A stretch of 64,000 bases of DNA, taken from NCBI RefSeq assembly GCF_020097135.1, contig NZ_CP083608.1, positions 682,001 through 746,000 of the forward strand, in the 5' to 3' direction. The notes below the pieces were generated by a model. That model did no database searches. It was not told the origin of the DNA and saw only the letters and a program-made list of their open reading frames with translations. Origin of the DNA: Macrococcus armenti (lineage in GTDB: Bacteria; Bacillota; Bacilli; Staphylococcales; Staphylococcaceae). The translations under genes and the position numbers were made by a program. Below are positions 18,386 to 27,192 of the stretch, one piece after another; positions within the stretch are counted from its first letter, which is position 1, and each line of letters begins with the position of its first letter.

Positions 18386-18832
18386 ATGGAAGATAAGCGC
18401 CTTAAAAGATTTGGACAGTTAATATATTTTTTGGACTCTAAAATTGATGAGATAGCTGCAGCAGAGCTTTCAGATTATACATTGACGAGAGATCAGTTGT
18501 ACATGCTTGAACTCATAATGAGTGAAGATAATATTACGCAGAAAAAACTTATCTTTAAACTCAATAGAGAACAAACTGCTGTATCTCGATCAATTAAGAA
18601 ATTATTTGACAATGGCTTTATTAAGAAAGAACAAAGTAAATTTGATCTTAGAAGTACTGTACTTATACCAACAGAAAAAGGTATTGAAGTTATTACGAAA
18701 ACTGAAAGTATTAAATTAAGAGTGGTCCGTAATTTTCTTCGTGACTTATCTGCTCAAGAATCTGAACAGCTCATTAGCTTGCTGGAAAAAGTATATGACG
18801 CATTCGCAATTCGCGATCCATTTCGTTTCTAA
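18386..18832 (+). CDS. MarR family transcriptional regulator
   Basis: A 148-residue winged helix-turn-helix protein with the MarR order: dimer helix, LTRDQLYMLELIM, recognition region KLNREQTAVSRSIKKLFDNG, wing KKEQSKFDLRSTVLIPTEKG, and a C-terminal dimer helix. I used ATG 18386, with GAGGAGAG eight bases upstream. The GTG at 18371 lies inside or before that site. It probably represses itself and the divergent acyltransferase gene through the palindrome at 18333. No cysteine-based sensor is obvious. It ends at its own terminator. Confidence 0.85.
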   Translation: MEDKRLKRFGQLIYFLDSKIDEIAAAELSDYTLTRDQLYMLELIMSEDNITQKKLIFKLNREQTAVSRSIKKLFDNGFIKKEQSKFDLRSTVLIPTEKGIEVITKTESIKLRVVRNFLRDLSAQESEQLISLLEKVYDAFAIRDPFRF

Positions 18833-18878
18833 CCAATTATATATATAACCGAATTCATAAATTTTAATCATTCTATTA

Positions 18879-18908
18879 AACAACAAGTAGCGATACTTGT
18901 TGTTTTTT
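18879..18908 (+). terminator. Terminator after the MarR gene
   Basis: The 11-bp stem AACAACAAGTA / TACTTGTTGTT has loop GCGA and a T-rich tail. Confidence 0.8.
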
Positions 18909-18962
18909 GTTGTAAATTGAAACTTTTTAGAAATCGTTATATATTATTTTTGAGGTGAAGAT

Positions 18963-19922
18963 ATGTTTATTAAAGTTTATGATAAAAGCCCATATGAATC
19001 ATATTTAGTAGATGTAGTAGACCGCATTAAACTGGATGATATTGATGAAGCGAAAAAGTTTACATTTTATAACGGATATATAGGCGAAAAACAATTTTAT
19101 GAGGAAATTAAATCATGTGGCGGTATAAAAGCATGGAATATTCGATTAAATTTGAGTGGTGAAGTGCAGTACGATTTTTTCATCATTCATGAAGGTTATT
19201 TAATTCATATTGATGTAAAGAACTTTAGTGGCAGATATACATATCGAGATAATAATTTTATTTCAGAAAGTAACTACGTTATTAAAGACCCAATCTCACA
19301 ATTAAATAGTGCACATTTCAAACTTAAAGTATTCTGTGAAAAACACAACCTGAATTATATTGTAAAGAGTTACGTACTATTCATAAATGAAACATTTACG
19401 GTTTCAGGATTTAATGGACACAGTTCAATATTATTCAGAAATGATTTACAAAGAATAAAAGCTTCACTGGTTAATGAACCGAACCAGGCAGATATAAAAG
19501 CGATGGAGTTAATTGTGAGTTATCACCTGAACAAAAGTAAAAATGAACAACGTATTCATTATTATCCATTTGAGCAGTTAAAACCAGGACTGAAGTGTCC
19601 GTCATGCTTTTCTTTTTTGAAGAAGTTTGAATCGTTCGAACGTAAAATAGAGTGTAGTTGTGGACATAAAGTAAGTAAAAAAGAAGCGGTACATTTAGGA
19701 TTTGAAACGGTCAGAAGATTGAAGAATGATGCTGTAAAATCGAGTGAAATTGCTGCATATACAGGGGTGAGTGAATCAACGATTAAACAAATTATGCGAA
19801 ATGAATATGAATATACGGGAAGTACTTGTGGTAGGAAGTATATTAACAGGAAACAGAGAGAGATCTTTTTAAGAGAGGCACGACAAGTTTATTATTACAG
19901 AAAGATGGAGGAAAATGTGTGA
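18963..19922 (+). CDS. NERD-domain protein with zinc ribbon and helix-turn-helix
   Basis: A 319-residue soluble protein. Residues about 35-150 form a nuclease-related NERD domain with plausible PD-(D/E)XK residues (Glu42 in GEKQF, Asp71 in VQYD, Asp84 and Lys86 in HIDVKN). Residues 212-233 form a four-cysteine zinc ribbon (KCPSC ... ECSCGH). Residues about 258-280 look like a helix-turn-helix (SSEIAAYTGVSESTIKQIM). It may therefore bind and cut or process DNA, but the role of NERD proteins is not established. The last seven codons (RKMEENV) and the stop lie inside the first unit of a 62-bp tandem repeat array. It stands alone on the plus strand with GAGGTG before its start. Confidence 0.8.
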   Translation: MFIKVYDKSPYESYLVDVVDRIKLDDIDEAKKFTFYNGYIGEKQFYEEIKSCGGIKAWNIRLNLSGEVQYDFFIIHEGYLIHIDVKNFSGRYTYRDNNFISESNYVIKDPISQLNSAHFKLKVFCEKHNLNYIVKSYVLFINETFTVSGFNGHSSILFRNDLQRIKASLVNEPNQADIKAMELIVSYHLNKSKNEQRIHYYPFEQLKPGLKCPSCFSFLKKFESFERKIECSCGHKVSKKEAVHLGFETVRRLKNDAVKSSEIAAYTGVSESTIKQIMRNEYEYTGSTCGRKYINRKQREIFLREARQVYYYRKMEENV

Positions 19923-20448
19923 AACTGCCGAACTAAGCATAATGTTCGGCAGAATGGTTGAGAAATAAGGGGAAAATATGGTGAAACTGCCGAACTCTGT
20001 ATGAAGTTCGGCAGAATGATCGAGAAAGATGGGGGAAAATGTGTGAAACTGCCGAACTCAGTATAAAGTTCGGCAGAATGATTGAGAAAGATGGGGGAAA
20101 ATGTGTGAAACTGCCGAACTCAGTATCATGTTCGGCAGAATGATCGAGAAATAAGGTGAAAAAACGGTGAAACTGTCGAACTCAGTATCATGTTCGGCAG
20201 AATCATCGAGAAATAGAGAGAAAAAAGTGTGAAACTGCCGAACTCAGTATAAAGTTCGGCAGAATGATCGAGAAATAAGGTGAAAAAACGGTGAAACTGC
20301 CGAACTCAGTGTAAAGATCGGCAGAATCATCGAAAAATAGAGAGAAAAAAGTGTGAAACTGCCGAACTAAGCATAATGTTCGGCAGAATTAGAACAAAAA
20401 AACAATATTAATAACAAAACCTGCCGAACTTAAACTATAGTTCGGCAG
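19899..20448. repeat. Tandem array of nine 62-bp hairpin units
   Basis: The left arm CTGCCGAAC begins at 19925, 19987, 20049, 20111, 20173, 20235, 20297, 20359 and 20421, a constant step of 62 bases. Each pairs with GTTCGGCAG to form a 28-base hairpin. Loops of units 1 and 8 are identical, as are those of units 3 and 6, and of units 4 and 5. Unit 5 has one arm change that still allows G-U pairing; unit 7 has one mismatch. The spacers after units 2 and 3 copy the last codons and stop of the NERD gene almost exactly. The spacers after units 4-7 alternate between two types, a 124-bp higher-order repeat. Unit 9 is a strong terminator. This fills the 540 bases between two convergent genes. Confidence 0.95.
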
Positions 20449-20454
20449 GTTTTC
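20417..20454 (-). terminator. Terminator of atl (last unit of the hairpin array)
   Basis: AAAACCTGCCGAACT / AGTTCGGCAGGTTTT is a perfect 15-bp stem flanked by A and T runs, beginning about ten bases after the atl stop on the minus strand. It can act in both directions. Confidence 0.85.
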
Positions 20455-20464
20455 ACATATCAAT

Positions 20465-23400
20465 TTATTTATATTCATGAACAACATAATTAACAGCATC
20501 AAGACCTAATGTCTTATACATACCTGCTATAATAGCGGCGTTTTTAGATGCCCAGTTAATATCTGTTGCATATTGATGTGTTGCAGGTTGTGCAGGATTC
20601 CAGCGCATTTGATGTAAAGTTCGTTGACCTTGATCAATATATGCACTTCTTACATATTTCGCACCACCGATAATTGCTTTAGATTGGTTATCCCAACCTT
20701 GTGATTTTGCATATTTGATGCCACCAACTTCAGTATTCGTATCTGTAGCTTTTGTACCATACATGTTGTAATATTTTTTACCTTTTGAAGTGATTGCAGT
20801 ATTAGTACTATTAATTGCTAAACCATTAGATAATCGGCTTGTGCCATGTCCAGTTTCTAAAATGGCATGTGCGATTAAATAAACTTCATTGATATTAAAT
20901 TGCTTCGCTGCTTGAGCAAATGCTGCACCTTGGCCTGCAAGTGCACCTTTGCCAACAAGTAGTTTATTTAAAGTTTTCGCACTAATTCCTTCAGCTTTTC
21001 CTAAATCTAAAAATTGATACTTTTGAACTGAATCGATTAATTTATCTTTTGTATCCATCGCTTTCTTTACTTCTGCAGCTGTTGCATTACGTACATTATA
21101 ACCACTTCTAGGTGTACTAAACACAACTTTAGGTGCGCTACCACCTTTTAAAGTCATTTGCTTATTAACTGCAGCAGATAAACTTGTTGGCGACTTAACA
21201 CGTTTAATGTTTTGTGCAAATAAATCACGTGATGATACATATCCAATCTTATTATTGTTATATATTACTTTATGCCAAAGTGTCTTTCCAACTTTGTCAG
21301 TACGGATAACTTGTAATGTTCCATTTTTAACTGATGAAAGTTTATCAATACGCTGTTTTTGTGCGCCATTAGGTATGTTGTAAATGTAACCTTTAGGCGC
21401 TTTAACCGTGTAACTTGCTTTCGTCCAGTTAATTGTTGACGTTGGTGCTGTTTTAATAAACTTACTACTTATCCAACCTAAAACTTTATTTTTACTGTCC
21501 GCTACTTTGTAATATGCAACATTATTACGTGTAGCAGTTTCGTTTACATAAACTTGCGTGTCGATAAGTTTTGTTACTGGTTTAACTGTTTTTAAATCTT
21601 TGTAAATCAGTACTTGTTTAGGTGCAGTTCTACCAATTAATTTGACGCGTTTACTTTTAGAAATGACAGGTGTACGATCAACTGAAATTTCTTGCTGTTT
21701 TATCCATCCTGCAATGTTGTTTAACTTACCGTAAATATATACAGAATTGTTGACTGTCATTTTTTTTGATGGTGTAAATGATTTACCAATAAATGGTTTT
21801 AATTGTTTAACAACTTGTTTTACAGTACCATTCGGCATATTGTATAACGAAGTTGCCTTACTGTTAACTTTGTATTTACCAGACATTTTTACTTCTGATG
21901 TACGAGAAGCAGCAACAGCGTCATTAGCTTTTACCCAGCCACGTGGAATATTGTTCTCATCAGTTAAAGCATAAAACGTTTGACCATTATAAGTTGCCTT
22001 TTTATTAACATAAAAAGTTCTGTTCGCCTTATCCTGTGCATTCACACCCTTTGTCTGATCAACTGAAGTGTAAATTTTAGAAGTCGGCAATTTTACAGTT
22101 GCGACCATTTGTGCGTTATATACTTTTATCGGTTGCGTAACTTTAGGTTTTACGATTGGTTTTGGTTTAACTGTCGGTTTAGGAACATTTAACGTTAATT
22201 CATTAAAATTGATCCATCCAGTTAAATTGTTTACAGTTCCAAAATAATAGTTCGTTTTGCCTACTGTAACTTTCTTTTGCGGTATAAACTTTTTACCAAC
22301 TTGAGATTTTAAGTTTGCAACTACTTGATTTGCTGTACCCCAAGGTGTTTTATAAAGATTTGTTGCTTGGTTGTTTACATTAAAATTACCTGAAACCTTC
22401 GTTTCTGCACTTCTGTTTTGCGCTGTAGTGTCGCTGGATTTTACCCATCCTCTTGGAATGTTTGCTTCATCTGTTAAAGCATAGTAAGTATTTCCATTTA
22501 ATGTTGCTTTTTTATTAACATAATACGATTGACCTGATTTTTGACCAGCATTCACACCTTTTGCACTGTCAACTGAAGAATATACTTGAGCTGTTGGTTT
22601 ATTCACGCGTGCCATCATTTGTGTACTTGCTGTTTTAACTGTACCCTTAATTGTCTGAGATTGTTTCGGTGGTGTAGGCTGAGTAGTTACAGGAGGTGTT
22701 GGTTTTGTTCCATTTAATTTATAGTTGTACTTTTCTTGAACTAAACTATAAAATTCATTAAATGTATAATTATTTTCAGCAAACCATCCAACTGGATCTG
22801 TATGATCTGTACCACCTAAAAAGTTAGATACTGCTTTATGTGACCAAACAGTACCACGGCCATCATTATGTGCATTATCTACAGGTAAGTTATAGTAAAT
22901 TAAGTTTGTTGCTAAATAATCTGCTAAGTTATTAACGGATTTACTGAATCTATCTTTACCGTATACACGTACTAGTTCAACGTTTATATATCGAGGGTTT
23001 GCAACACCACCAGCTCCCCATGATAAATAATCAGTGTTTGCAGTTTCGATTATATTGTTATCATCAACGAATGCATGTACAAACGCATTGTTAATGTTAC
23101 GAGACATATATGAAATTTCACCCTCAATCGTTGAATTCGGGTTTGCAGTTTCATGAGCTACGATACCTTCTGGTTTACCAACACCTTTTCGGTAGGCAAT
23201 TTGAGGAGCATCTTTAAAATAGCGTGTCTCATATTGTGGTGCTTTGTAGTTTTTATATTTAATATATTCATTAACAGACATATTTGAAGGACTCTTTGCT
23301 GTTAAAGTACGCACTTGATTTGTGTTAAATGTACGGCGCACATCAATCGTTTTCGGTGCAGCAGCCGTGACTTGCGTGTTTGTTTTCGATGCAGCAGCCG

Positions 23401-24058
23401 TCACTTGTGTGTTTGTTTTCGGTGCAGCAGCCGTCACTTGCGTGTTTGTTTTCGGTACAGCAGTCGTCACTTGCGTGTTTGCTTTCTGTGCAGCAGTCGT
23501 CACTTGCGTGTTTGTTTTCTGTGCAGCAGTCGTCACTTGCGTGTTTGTTTTCGGTGCATCAGCCGTAACTTGCGAATTTGTTTTCTGTGCAGCATTCGTC
23601 ACTTGCGTGTTCGTTTTCTGTGCATCAGCCGTCACTTGCGTGTTTGTTTTCTGTGCAGCATTCGTCACTTGCGTGTTTGTTTTCGCCGCAGCAGCCGTAA
23701 CTTGCGTGTTTGTTTTCGGTGCAGCCGTCACTTGCGTGTTCGTTTTCTGTGCAGCAGCCGTCACTTGCGTGCTCGTTTTAGGCGTAGTTGCTGCATCTTG
23801 CGTATTAGTTTTCTTAGCTAAGCTATATTGAGATTTTACATCGGTAGGAGTCGCTTGATTCGTTTGTGTTACTTGTGTTGTTCTCGTTGTTGGAGTAGGT
23901 TTAACTGCTGTATTTGTCTGAGCAGTTGCAGTTGTTGTACTTGTATTAACTTTGTCCTGATTTACATTTGGTTGTTCAGCAGCATGAGCAACAGTAGTGC
24001 CTCCTGCTAACATCATAAATAAGGCTGCGGGTGTTTTGTAGTAGTATTTATTATCCAT
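20465..24058 (-). CDS. atl: Bifunctional autolysin Atl (amidase and glucosaminidase)
   Basis: A secreted peptidoglycan hydrolase for daughter-cell separation, 1197 residues. The signal peptide ends near GGTTVAHA (about residue 27). A Thr/Gln/Ala-rich propeptide holds thirteen 11-residue repeats (residues 94-235). The amidase-2 domain (about 270-445) has zinc ligands His302, His407 and Asp421 and catalytic Glu361, with the same spacing as AmiA of S. aureus. Pairs of GW/SH3-like cell-wall-binding repeats follow (IPRGWVKSSD, NLTGWINFNE, IPRGWVKAND, NIAGWIKQQE, KVLGWISSKF and more). The C-terminal glucosaminidase domain has catalytic Glu1068 in AILETGHG. The protein is probably cleaved between the two enzymes, as in staphylococci. 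It has its own promoter region and terminator. Confidence 0.96.
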   Translation of the reverse strand: MDNKYYYKTPAALFMMLAGGTTVAHAAEQPNVNQDKVNTSTTTATAQTNTAVKPTPTTRTTQVTQTNQATPTDVKSQYSLAKKTNTQDAATTPKTSTQVTAAAQKTNTQVTAAPKTNTQVTAAAAKTNTQVTNAAQKTNTQVTADAQKTNTQVTNAAQKTNSQVTADAPKTNTQVTTAAQKTNTQVTTAAQKANTQVTTAVPKTNTQVTAAAPKTNTQVTAAASKTNTQVTAAAPKTIDVRRTFNTNQVRTLTAKSPSNMSVNEYIKYKNYKAPQYETRYFKDAPQIAYRKGVGKPEGIVAHETANPNSTIEGEISYMSRNINNAFVHAFVDDNNIIETANTDYLSWGAGGVANPRYINVELVRVYGKDRFSKSVNNLADYLATNLIYYNLPVDNAHNDGRGTVWSHKAVSNFLGGTDHTDPVGWFAENNYTFNEFYSLVQEKYNYKLNGTKPTPPVTTQPTPPKQSQTIKGTVKTASTQMMARVNKPTAQVYSSVDSAKGVNAGQKSGQSYYVNKKATLNGNTYYALTDEANIPRGWVKSSDTTAQNRSAETKVSGNFNVNNQATNLYKTPWGTANQVVANLKSQVGKKFIPQKKVTVGKTNYYFGTVNNLTGWINFNELTLNVPKPTVKPKPIVKPKVTQPIKVYNAQMVATVKLPTSKIYTSVDQTKGVNAQDKANRTFYVNKKATYNGQTFYALTDENNIPRGWVKANDAVAASRTSEVKMSGKYKVNSKATSLYNMPNGTVKQVVKQLKPFIGKSFTPSKKMTVNNSVYIYGKLNNIAGWIKQQEISVDRTPVISKSKRVKLIGRTAPKQVLIYKDLKTVKPVTKLIDTQVYVNETATRNNVAYYKVADSKNKVLGWISSKFIKTAPTSTINWTKASYTVKAPKGYIYNIPNGAQKQRIDKLSSVKNGTLQVIRTDKVGKTLWHKVIYNNNKIGYVSSRDLFAQNIKRVKSPTSLSAAVNKQMTLKGGSAPKVVFSTPRSGYNVRNATAAEVKKAMDTKDKLIDSVQKYQFLDLGKAEGISAKTLNKLLVGKGALAGQGAAFAQAAKQFNINEVYLIAHAILETGHGTSRLSNGLAINSTNTAITSKGKKYYNMYGTKATDTNTEVGGIKYAKSQGWDNQSKAIIGGAKYVRSAYIDQGQRTLHQMRWNPAQPATHQYATDINWASKNAAIIAGMYKTLGLDAVNYVVHEYK
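23354..23779 (-). repeat. Thirteen 33-bp coding repeats in the Atl propeptide
   Basis: Thirteen units of consensus KTNTQVTAAAQ/P, eleven residues each except one of ten, span exactly 426 bases. Variants at positions 8-11 (NAAQ, ADAQ, TAAQ, TAVP) alternate in blocks, showing past duplication of multi-unit segments. The stretch keeps other frames open, producing long shadow frames on the opposite strand. Confidence 0.9.
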
Positions 24059-24097
24059 GTAAAAATCCTTTCTATAAAAGCTTCTCTTAACAACTAC

Positions 24098-24126
24098 ATT
24101 ATATAATGACAGAAAATTTTAGTATA
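24098..24126 (-). promoter_or_regulatory. Possible atl promoter
   Basis: On the minus strand TATAAT (24103-24098) lies 17 bases from TATACT (24126-24121), a weak -35. The -10 box is about 40 bases before the atl start. The rest of the 211-base gap to the DUF2538 terminator shows nothing else I can name. Confidence 0.35.
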
Positions 24127-24230
24127 CATAGTATGAAAAATGTAACATACCCTTAATATTTGAAATATCTAATTTACAGAGTAATATTTATCTTCTTATC
24201 ATTATCATATTATATATCGAATTTAAACAT

Positions 24231-24262
24231 AAAAATAGAGACGTATTCCAATACGTCTCTAT
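24231..24262 (-). terminator. Terminator after the DUF2538 gene
   Basis: A perfect 13-bp stem ATAGAGACGTATT / AATACGTCTCTAT is followed on the minus strand by TTTTT. It ends the lcpB-DUF2538 transcript before atl. Confidence 0.8.
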
Positions 24263-24269
24263 CTATTTA

Positions 24270-24740
24270 TTATAATGCCTGAAGCCTGATTATTGCTGTA
24301 TATTGCCAGAATAATTTCATATGCGTTATATTCCAATGGTTCATTCCCATTGCAAATCCAGATGGTTTAAAAATTTGCACGTCTGAAACTTCTAACGCTG
24401 CTGCAATTAAATATTGATAATATACATCTATTGATTTAAAACTTTCACTTAGTTCACCATTATCAAATACAAAATCAAGTGGTACTGCATAATCAAAAAT
24501 ATTAATTTTCTCAAATATTTCAGGAATACCTAAAATGTAACATGCACCATCCATTAATGGATTTTCACTTGCATCTCCATAATATAAAAGTAGTGCTTCA
24601 TAATTTTGTCTATGAAAATCATTCAAATAAAAGTAATCTTTACGTAAATTTTCACGATCACGTTTTGAGACGATCATCGCTTCTAAACGATCGAACACTT
24701 TATCGATATGCTGATATTTCTCATATGTTTTACGTGGCAT
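24270..24740 (-). CDS. DUF2538 family protein
   Basis: A 156-residue soluble acidic protein (MPRKTYEKYQHIDKVF, HRQNYEALLLYYGD, KPSGFAMGMNHWNITHMKLF). From memory it matches the staphylococcal DUF2538 protein along its whole length, and that gene also neighbours an LCP gene and atl. Its function is unknown. No enzyme motif, signal peptide or membrane segment is visible. It follows lcpB by 11 bases with a good ribosome site (GGAGTGAG) and is followed by a terminator, so the two form an operon. Its presence is one of the better markers that the host belongs to Staphylococcaceae. Confidence 0.85.
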   Translation of the reverse strand: MPRKTYEKYQHIDKVFDRLEAMIVSKRDRENLRKDYFYLNDFHRQNYEALLLYYGDASENPLMDGACYILGIPEIFEKINIFDYAVPLDFVFDNGELSESFKSIDVYYQYLIAAALEVSDVQIFKPSGFAMGMNHWNITHMKLFWQYTAIIRLQAL

Positions 24741-24751
24741 ATTCTCACTCC

Positions 24752-25939
24752 TTAATAGGTTGTAGTGTCTATCGGTTCTTCTGATGGTAGTTCATTCGAT
24801 AACATTGTGTCAGGTGCTTCTGTACCTACATTTGGATACTCAGTCGATGGTTCGAACTCCACTTGTTCATCAGACTGAGGATTTTCAACACTTAAATTAT
24901 TGAAACTTTTATCAATTTCGTCTAAATCAAATGATTGTAATGGTATTAAGTCTCCATAAATCGTTCTTATTTTGAAATCTAATAAGTCATTTTCTTTAAC
25001 TTCTTTTAAATTTAAATCTTCATTTACTAGTTTAGAAATTTCAAAAACATCGTCCATAACCGGATTATAATAATACACACCGTTATACATGTAATCTGTA
25101 CCTTCTAACTGGCGCTGTTTAAACTCAATATCATTCGATGCGTAATATTGTGCCATAGCACTGATGTTTTCGAACGTTAAATTATGCTTTGCGTTGTTGC
25201 CGACAATTTCAACTAAATTATCAAGTTTACTGATAGAACCAGATTCCTTCGCCTTTTTTGCGAGTGCGATAATCATTTCCATTTGACGTTTACCACGCCC
25301 AAGATCTGTATCGATATGTCTGCTTCTTGCAAGCGCCAGTGCTTCATCACCATTTAATAATCTATGACCTTGTTTAACCTGAATACGGCCTTTGTCATTT
25401 TTTGTAGGTTCATCAATATCAAACGGTACATCAAATTCAATGCCGCCAAGTTCATCAACAATATCAACAAACGCCTGCATATTAATGCGAACATAATAAT
25501 CAACAGGAACATGAAATTTCTGTTCAACTGCATGTACCGAACTTTCTGGGCCACCTTCTGCATGGGCATGCGTGATTTTATCATACATTTTAACGGATGG
25601 AATGTAACTTAAAGTATCACGTGGAATGCCTACAAGTCTGACTTGTTTTTTTTCTCTGTTAAATGTCGCAAGAATCATCGAATCCGTTCTTGCCTCATCT
25701 GCTTGTTGACCATTTTTTCGTCGAGATAGACTGTCATCTATACCAAGAAATAGTATTGAGAAGTTATCTGTTGCCGGGTTGACAGCACTATTACGCAAGC
25801 TGGATTTAACATATGATTTATTATATGATGCATCTATTGCACTTTTTGTAGTTTTATATAGGGACACTGCATATGTTGCAGGTACTACAATTAAGCATAT
25901 CGAAAGTACAATGAGCAGCCATTTAAAGTATTGATTCAT
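24752..25939 (-). CDS. lcpB: LytR-CpsA-Psr (LCP) family ligase, LcpB-like
   Basis: LCP enzymes transfer undecaprenyl-linked wall teichoic acid or capsule to peptidoglycan on the outer membrane face. The 395-residue protein has one N-terminal anchor helix (residues about 7-27) and then an LCP domain. The domain shows the conserved acidic and arginine residues that bind pyrophosphate lipid and metal (SILFLGIDD, DEARTDSMI, LVGIPRDT, KITHAHAEGG, DEALALARSRH, DLGRGKRQ). A Glu/Pro/Thr-rich tail of about 50 residues ends the protein. Position next to DUF2538 and atl and the length point to LcpB. It faces a large set of wall-polymer synthesis genes upstream, the products of which it may attach. Confidence 0.87.
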   Translation of the reverse strand: MNQYFKWLLIVLSICLIVVPATYAVSLYKTTKSAIDASYNKSYVKSSLRNSAVNPATDNFSILFLGIDDSLSRRKNGQQADEARTDSMILATFNREKKQVRLVGIPRDTLSYIPSVKMYDKITHAHAEGGPESSVHAVEQKFHVPVDYYVRINMQAFVDIVDELGGIEFDVPFDIDEPTKNDKGRIQVKQGHRLLNGDEALALARSRHIDTDLGRGKRQMEMIIALAKKAKESGSISKLDNLVEIVGNNAKHNLTFENISAMAQYYASNDIEFKQRQLEGTDYMYNGVYYYNPVMDDVFEISKLVNEDLNLKEVKENDLLDFKIRTIYGDLIPLQSFDLDEIDKSFNNLSVENPQSDEQVEFEPSTEYPNVGTEAPDTMLSNELPSEEPIDTTTY

Positions 25940-26027
25940 GATTACACGTCCTATTCTTTAATTACGATTTCATATTTCCTTTAATAAACTATTCAATTAT
26001 ATAGCTTAAAGTGGAAATTGACAATTT

Positions 26028-27167
26028 TTATTTCTTTGTAAGCAGTGCTGCTTCGATAATTTTATATACTGCGTCTTTTGAATATCGTTTAACAGTATCA
26101 TATCCACCTTGTTTTAACTGATGTCTTAACTTCGGATTTTCAATTAAAGTTAAAATTGCCTCACTGAATAAGTTAGTGTTAAAACAATCAACAACAATTG
26201 CATTTTGTTCATTGAGCATTGTTCTAGGTCCCATAGGAGCATTAAAACTGACAATATTACAGCCAGCCTGCATCGCTTCTAAAATGACCATCCCGAATCC
26301 TTCAGAACGTGAAGGAATTGCAACGATCATACTGGAGTTGTATATCGATGCAACGTCATGCGTCATCGGATATAGTGTTATTATATCTTCCAGCTCATAA
26401 TTATGTATATATTCACGTAAACGATGATGTTCACTACCTTCACCGTAAATGTTAACTTTAAAGTTAAGTTTACGTAATGATTCTGCAATATGTGACACAC
26501 TTTCAATAAGTAAGTCGAATCCTTTTTCATATTCAAATCGTCCGAGGCTTGCGATGATGTTTGTCTCATTCCTATTAAATGTGACATCTTGTATAATATT
26601 CGGTAATGTAAAGACGTTATTATGGAACAAAGCATATACATCACGATCTTCATCCGTTAACGTTGTTATAAAGTCTAACTTAATATATTCAGACTTTATT
26701 AACTGCTGCATGCGTTTCGGATGTGCATTAAAGTGCATATGCTCCATACCGATTGAAGTCGTATTACTGAAATCCGCAATTAAGAAATTATAAGTTGCAC
26801 GCGTACCAACGATATAGTCTGTGTCAACACTTTGGATTGCTTTAATAATTTTACGCTCAATATATGAAGAGAACTGATTTAAACCAGGCTCGTCACGGTG
26901 AATGAACTTAGGTTTAAGTAATGGCGTATATTTATTAACTCTATTCATAATCAATGGCACAAAGTTAAATTTATTACTATAATCAATAATACATTCAATA
27001 TTTATATTTTCATTAATGTCGTAAGCAGGTGAATCCTTGCTTTTAAAAACTGTGAGCAGAGTAACATGATGCCCACGTTCGCTTAACGTATTGGCAAGAT
27101 TAATAACGGCTCTTGTCGTTCCACCGATATAATATATATTATGAATTAAAAATGTAAATGATTGCAT
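26028..27167 (-). CDS. Glycosyltransferase family 4 protein
   Basis: A 379-residue GT-B glycosyltransferase. The N-terminal acceptor domain begins with IGGTTRAVINLANTLSERGH. The C-terminal donor domain has SLGRFEYEKGFDLLIE and IPSRSEGFGMVILEAMQAG, the GT4 E-x7-E motif. There is no membrane helix. It stands as a single gene divergent from the TarB-like gene (25 bases between starts), inside the teichoic acid region, so it probably adds a sugar to a wall polymer. Donor and acceptor are unknown. GGAG lies before ATG 27167. Confidence 0.82.
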   Translation of the reverse strand: MQSFTFLIHNIYYIGGTTRAVINLANTLSERGHHVTLLTVFKSKDSPAYDINENINIECIIDYSNKFNFVPLIMNRVNKYTPLLKPKFIHRDEPGLNQFSSYIERKIIKAIQSVDTDYIVGTRATYNFLIADFSNTTSIGMEHMHFNAHPKRMQQLIKSEYIKLDFITTLTDEDRDVYALFHNNVFTLPNIIQDVTFNRNETNIIASLGRFEYEKGFDLLIESVSHIAESLRKLNFKVNIYGEGSEHHRLREYIHNYELEDIITLYPMTHDVASIYNSSMIVAIPSRSEGFGMVILEAMQAGCNIVSFNAPMGPRTMLNEQNAIVVDCFNTNLFSEAILTLIENPKLRHQLKQGGYDTVKRYSKDAVYKIIEAALLTKK

Positions 27168-27192
27168 GATAAACTCCTAACTGAGGTGAAAT

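Noticed and set aside
19925..20448. CRISPR array
   Set aside because: Units are regularly spaced and palindromic, but the intervening sequences are similar to each other and derived from a gene end, not unique spacers. The 62-bp step and lack of cas genes also argue against it.
23315..23831. Two long opposite-strand open frames (about 168 residues) over the atl repeat region
   Set aside because: They exist only because the 33-bp coding repeats keep all frames free of stops. The predicted proteins are Cys/Arg- or Val/Phe-rich repeats with no ribosome site or homologue.
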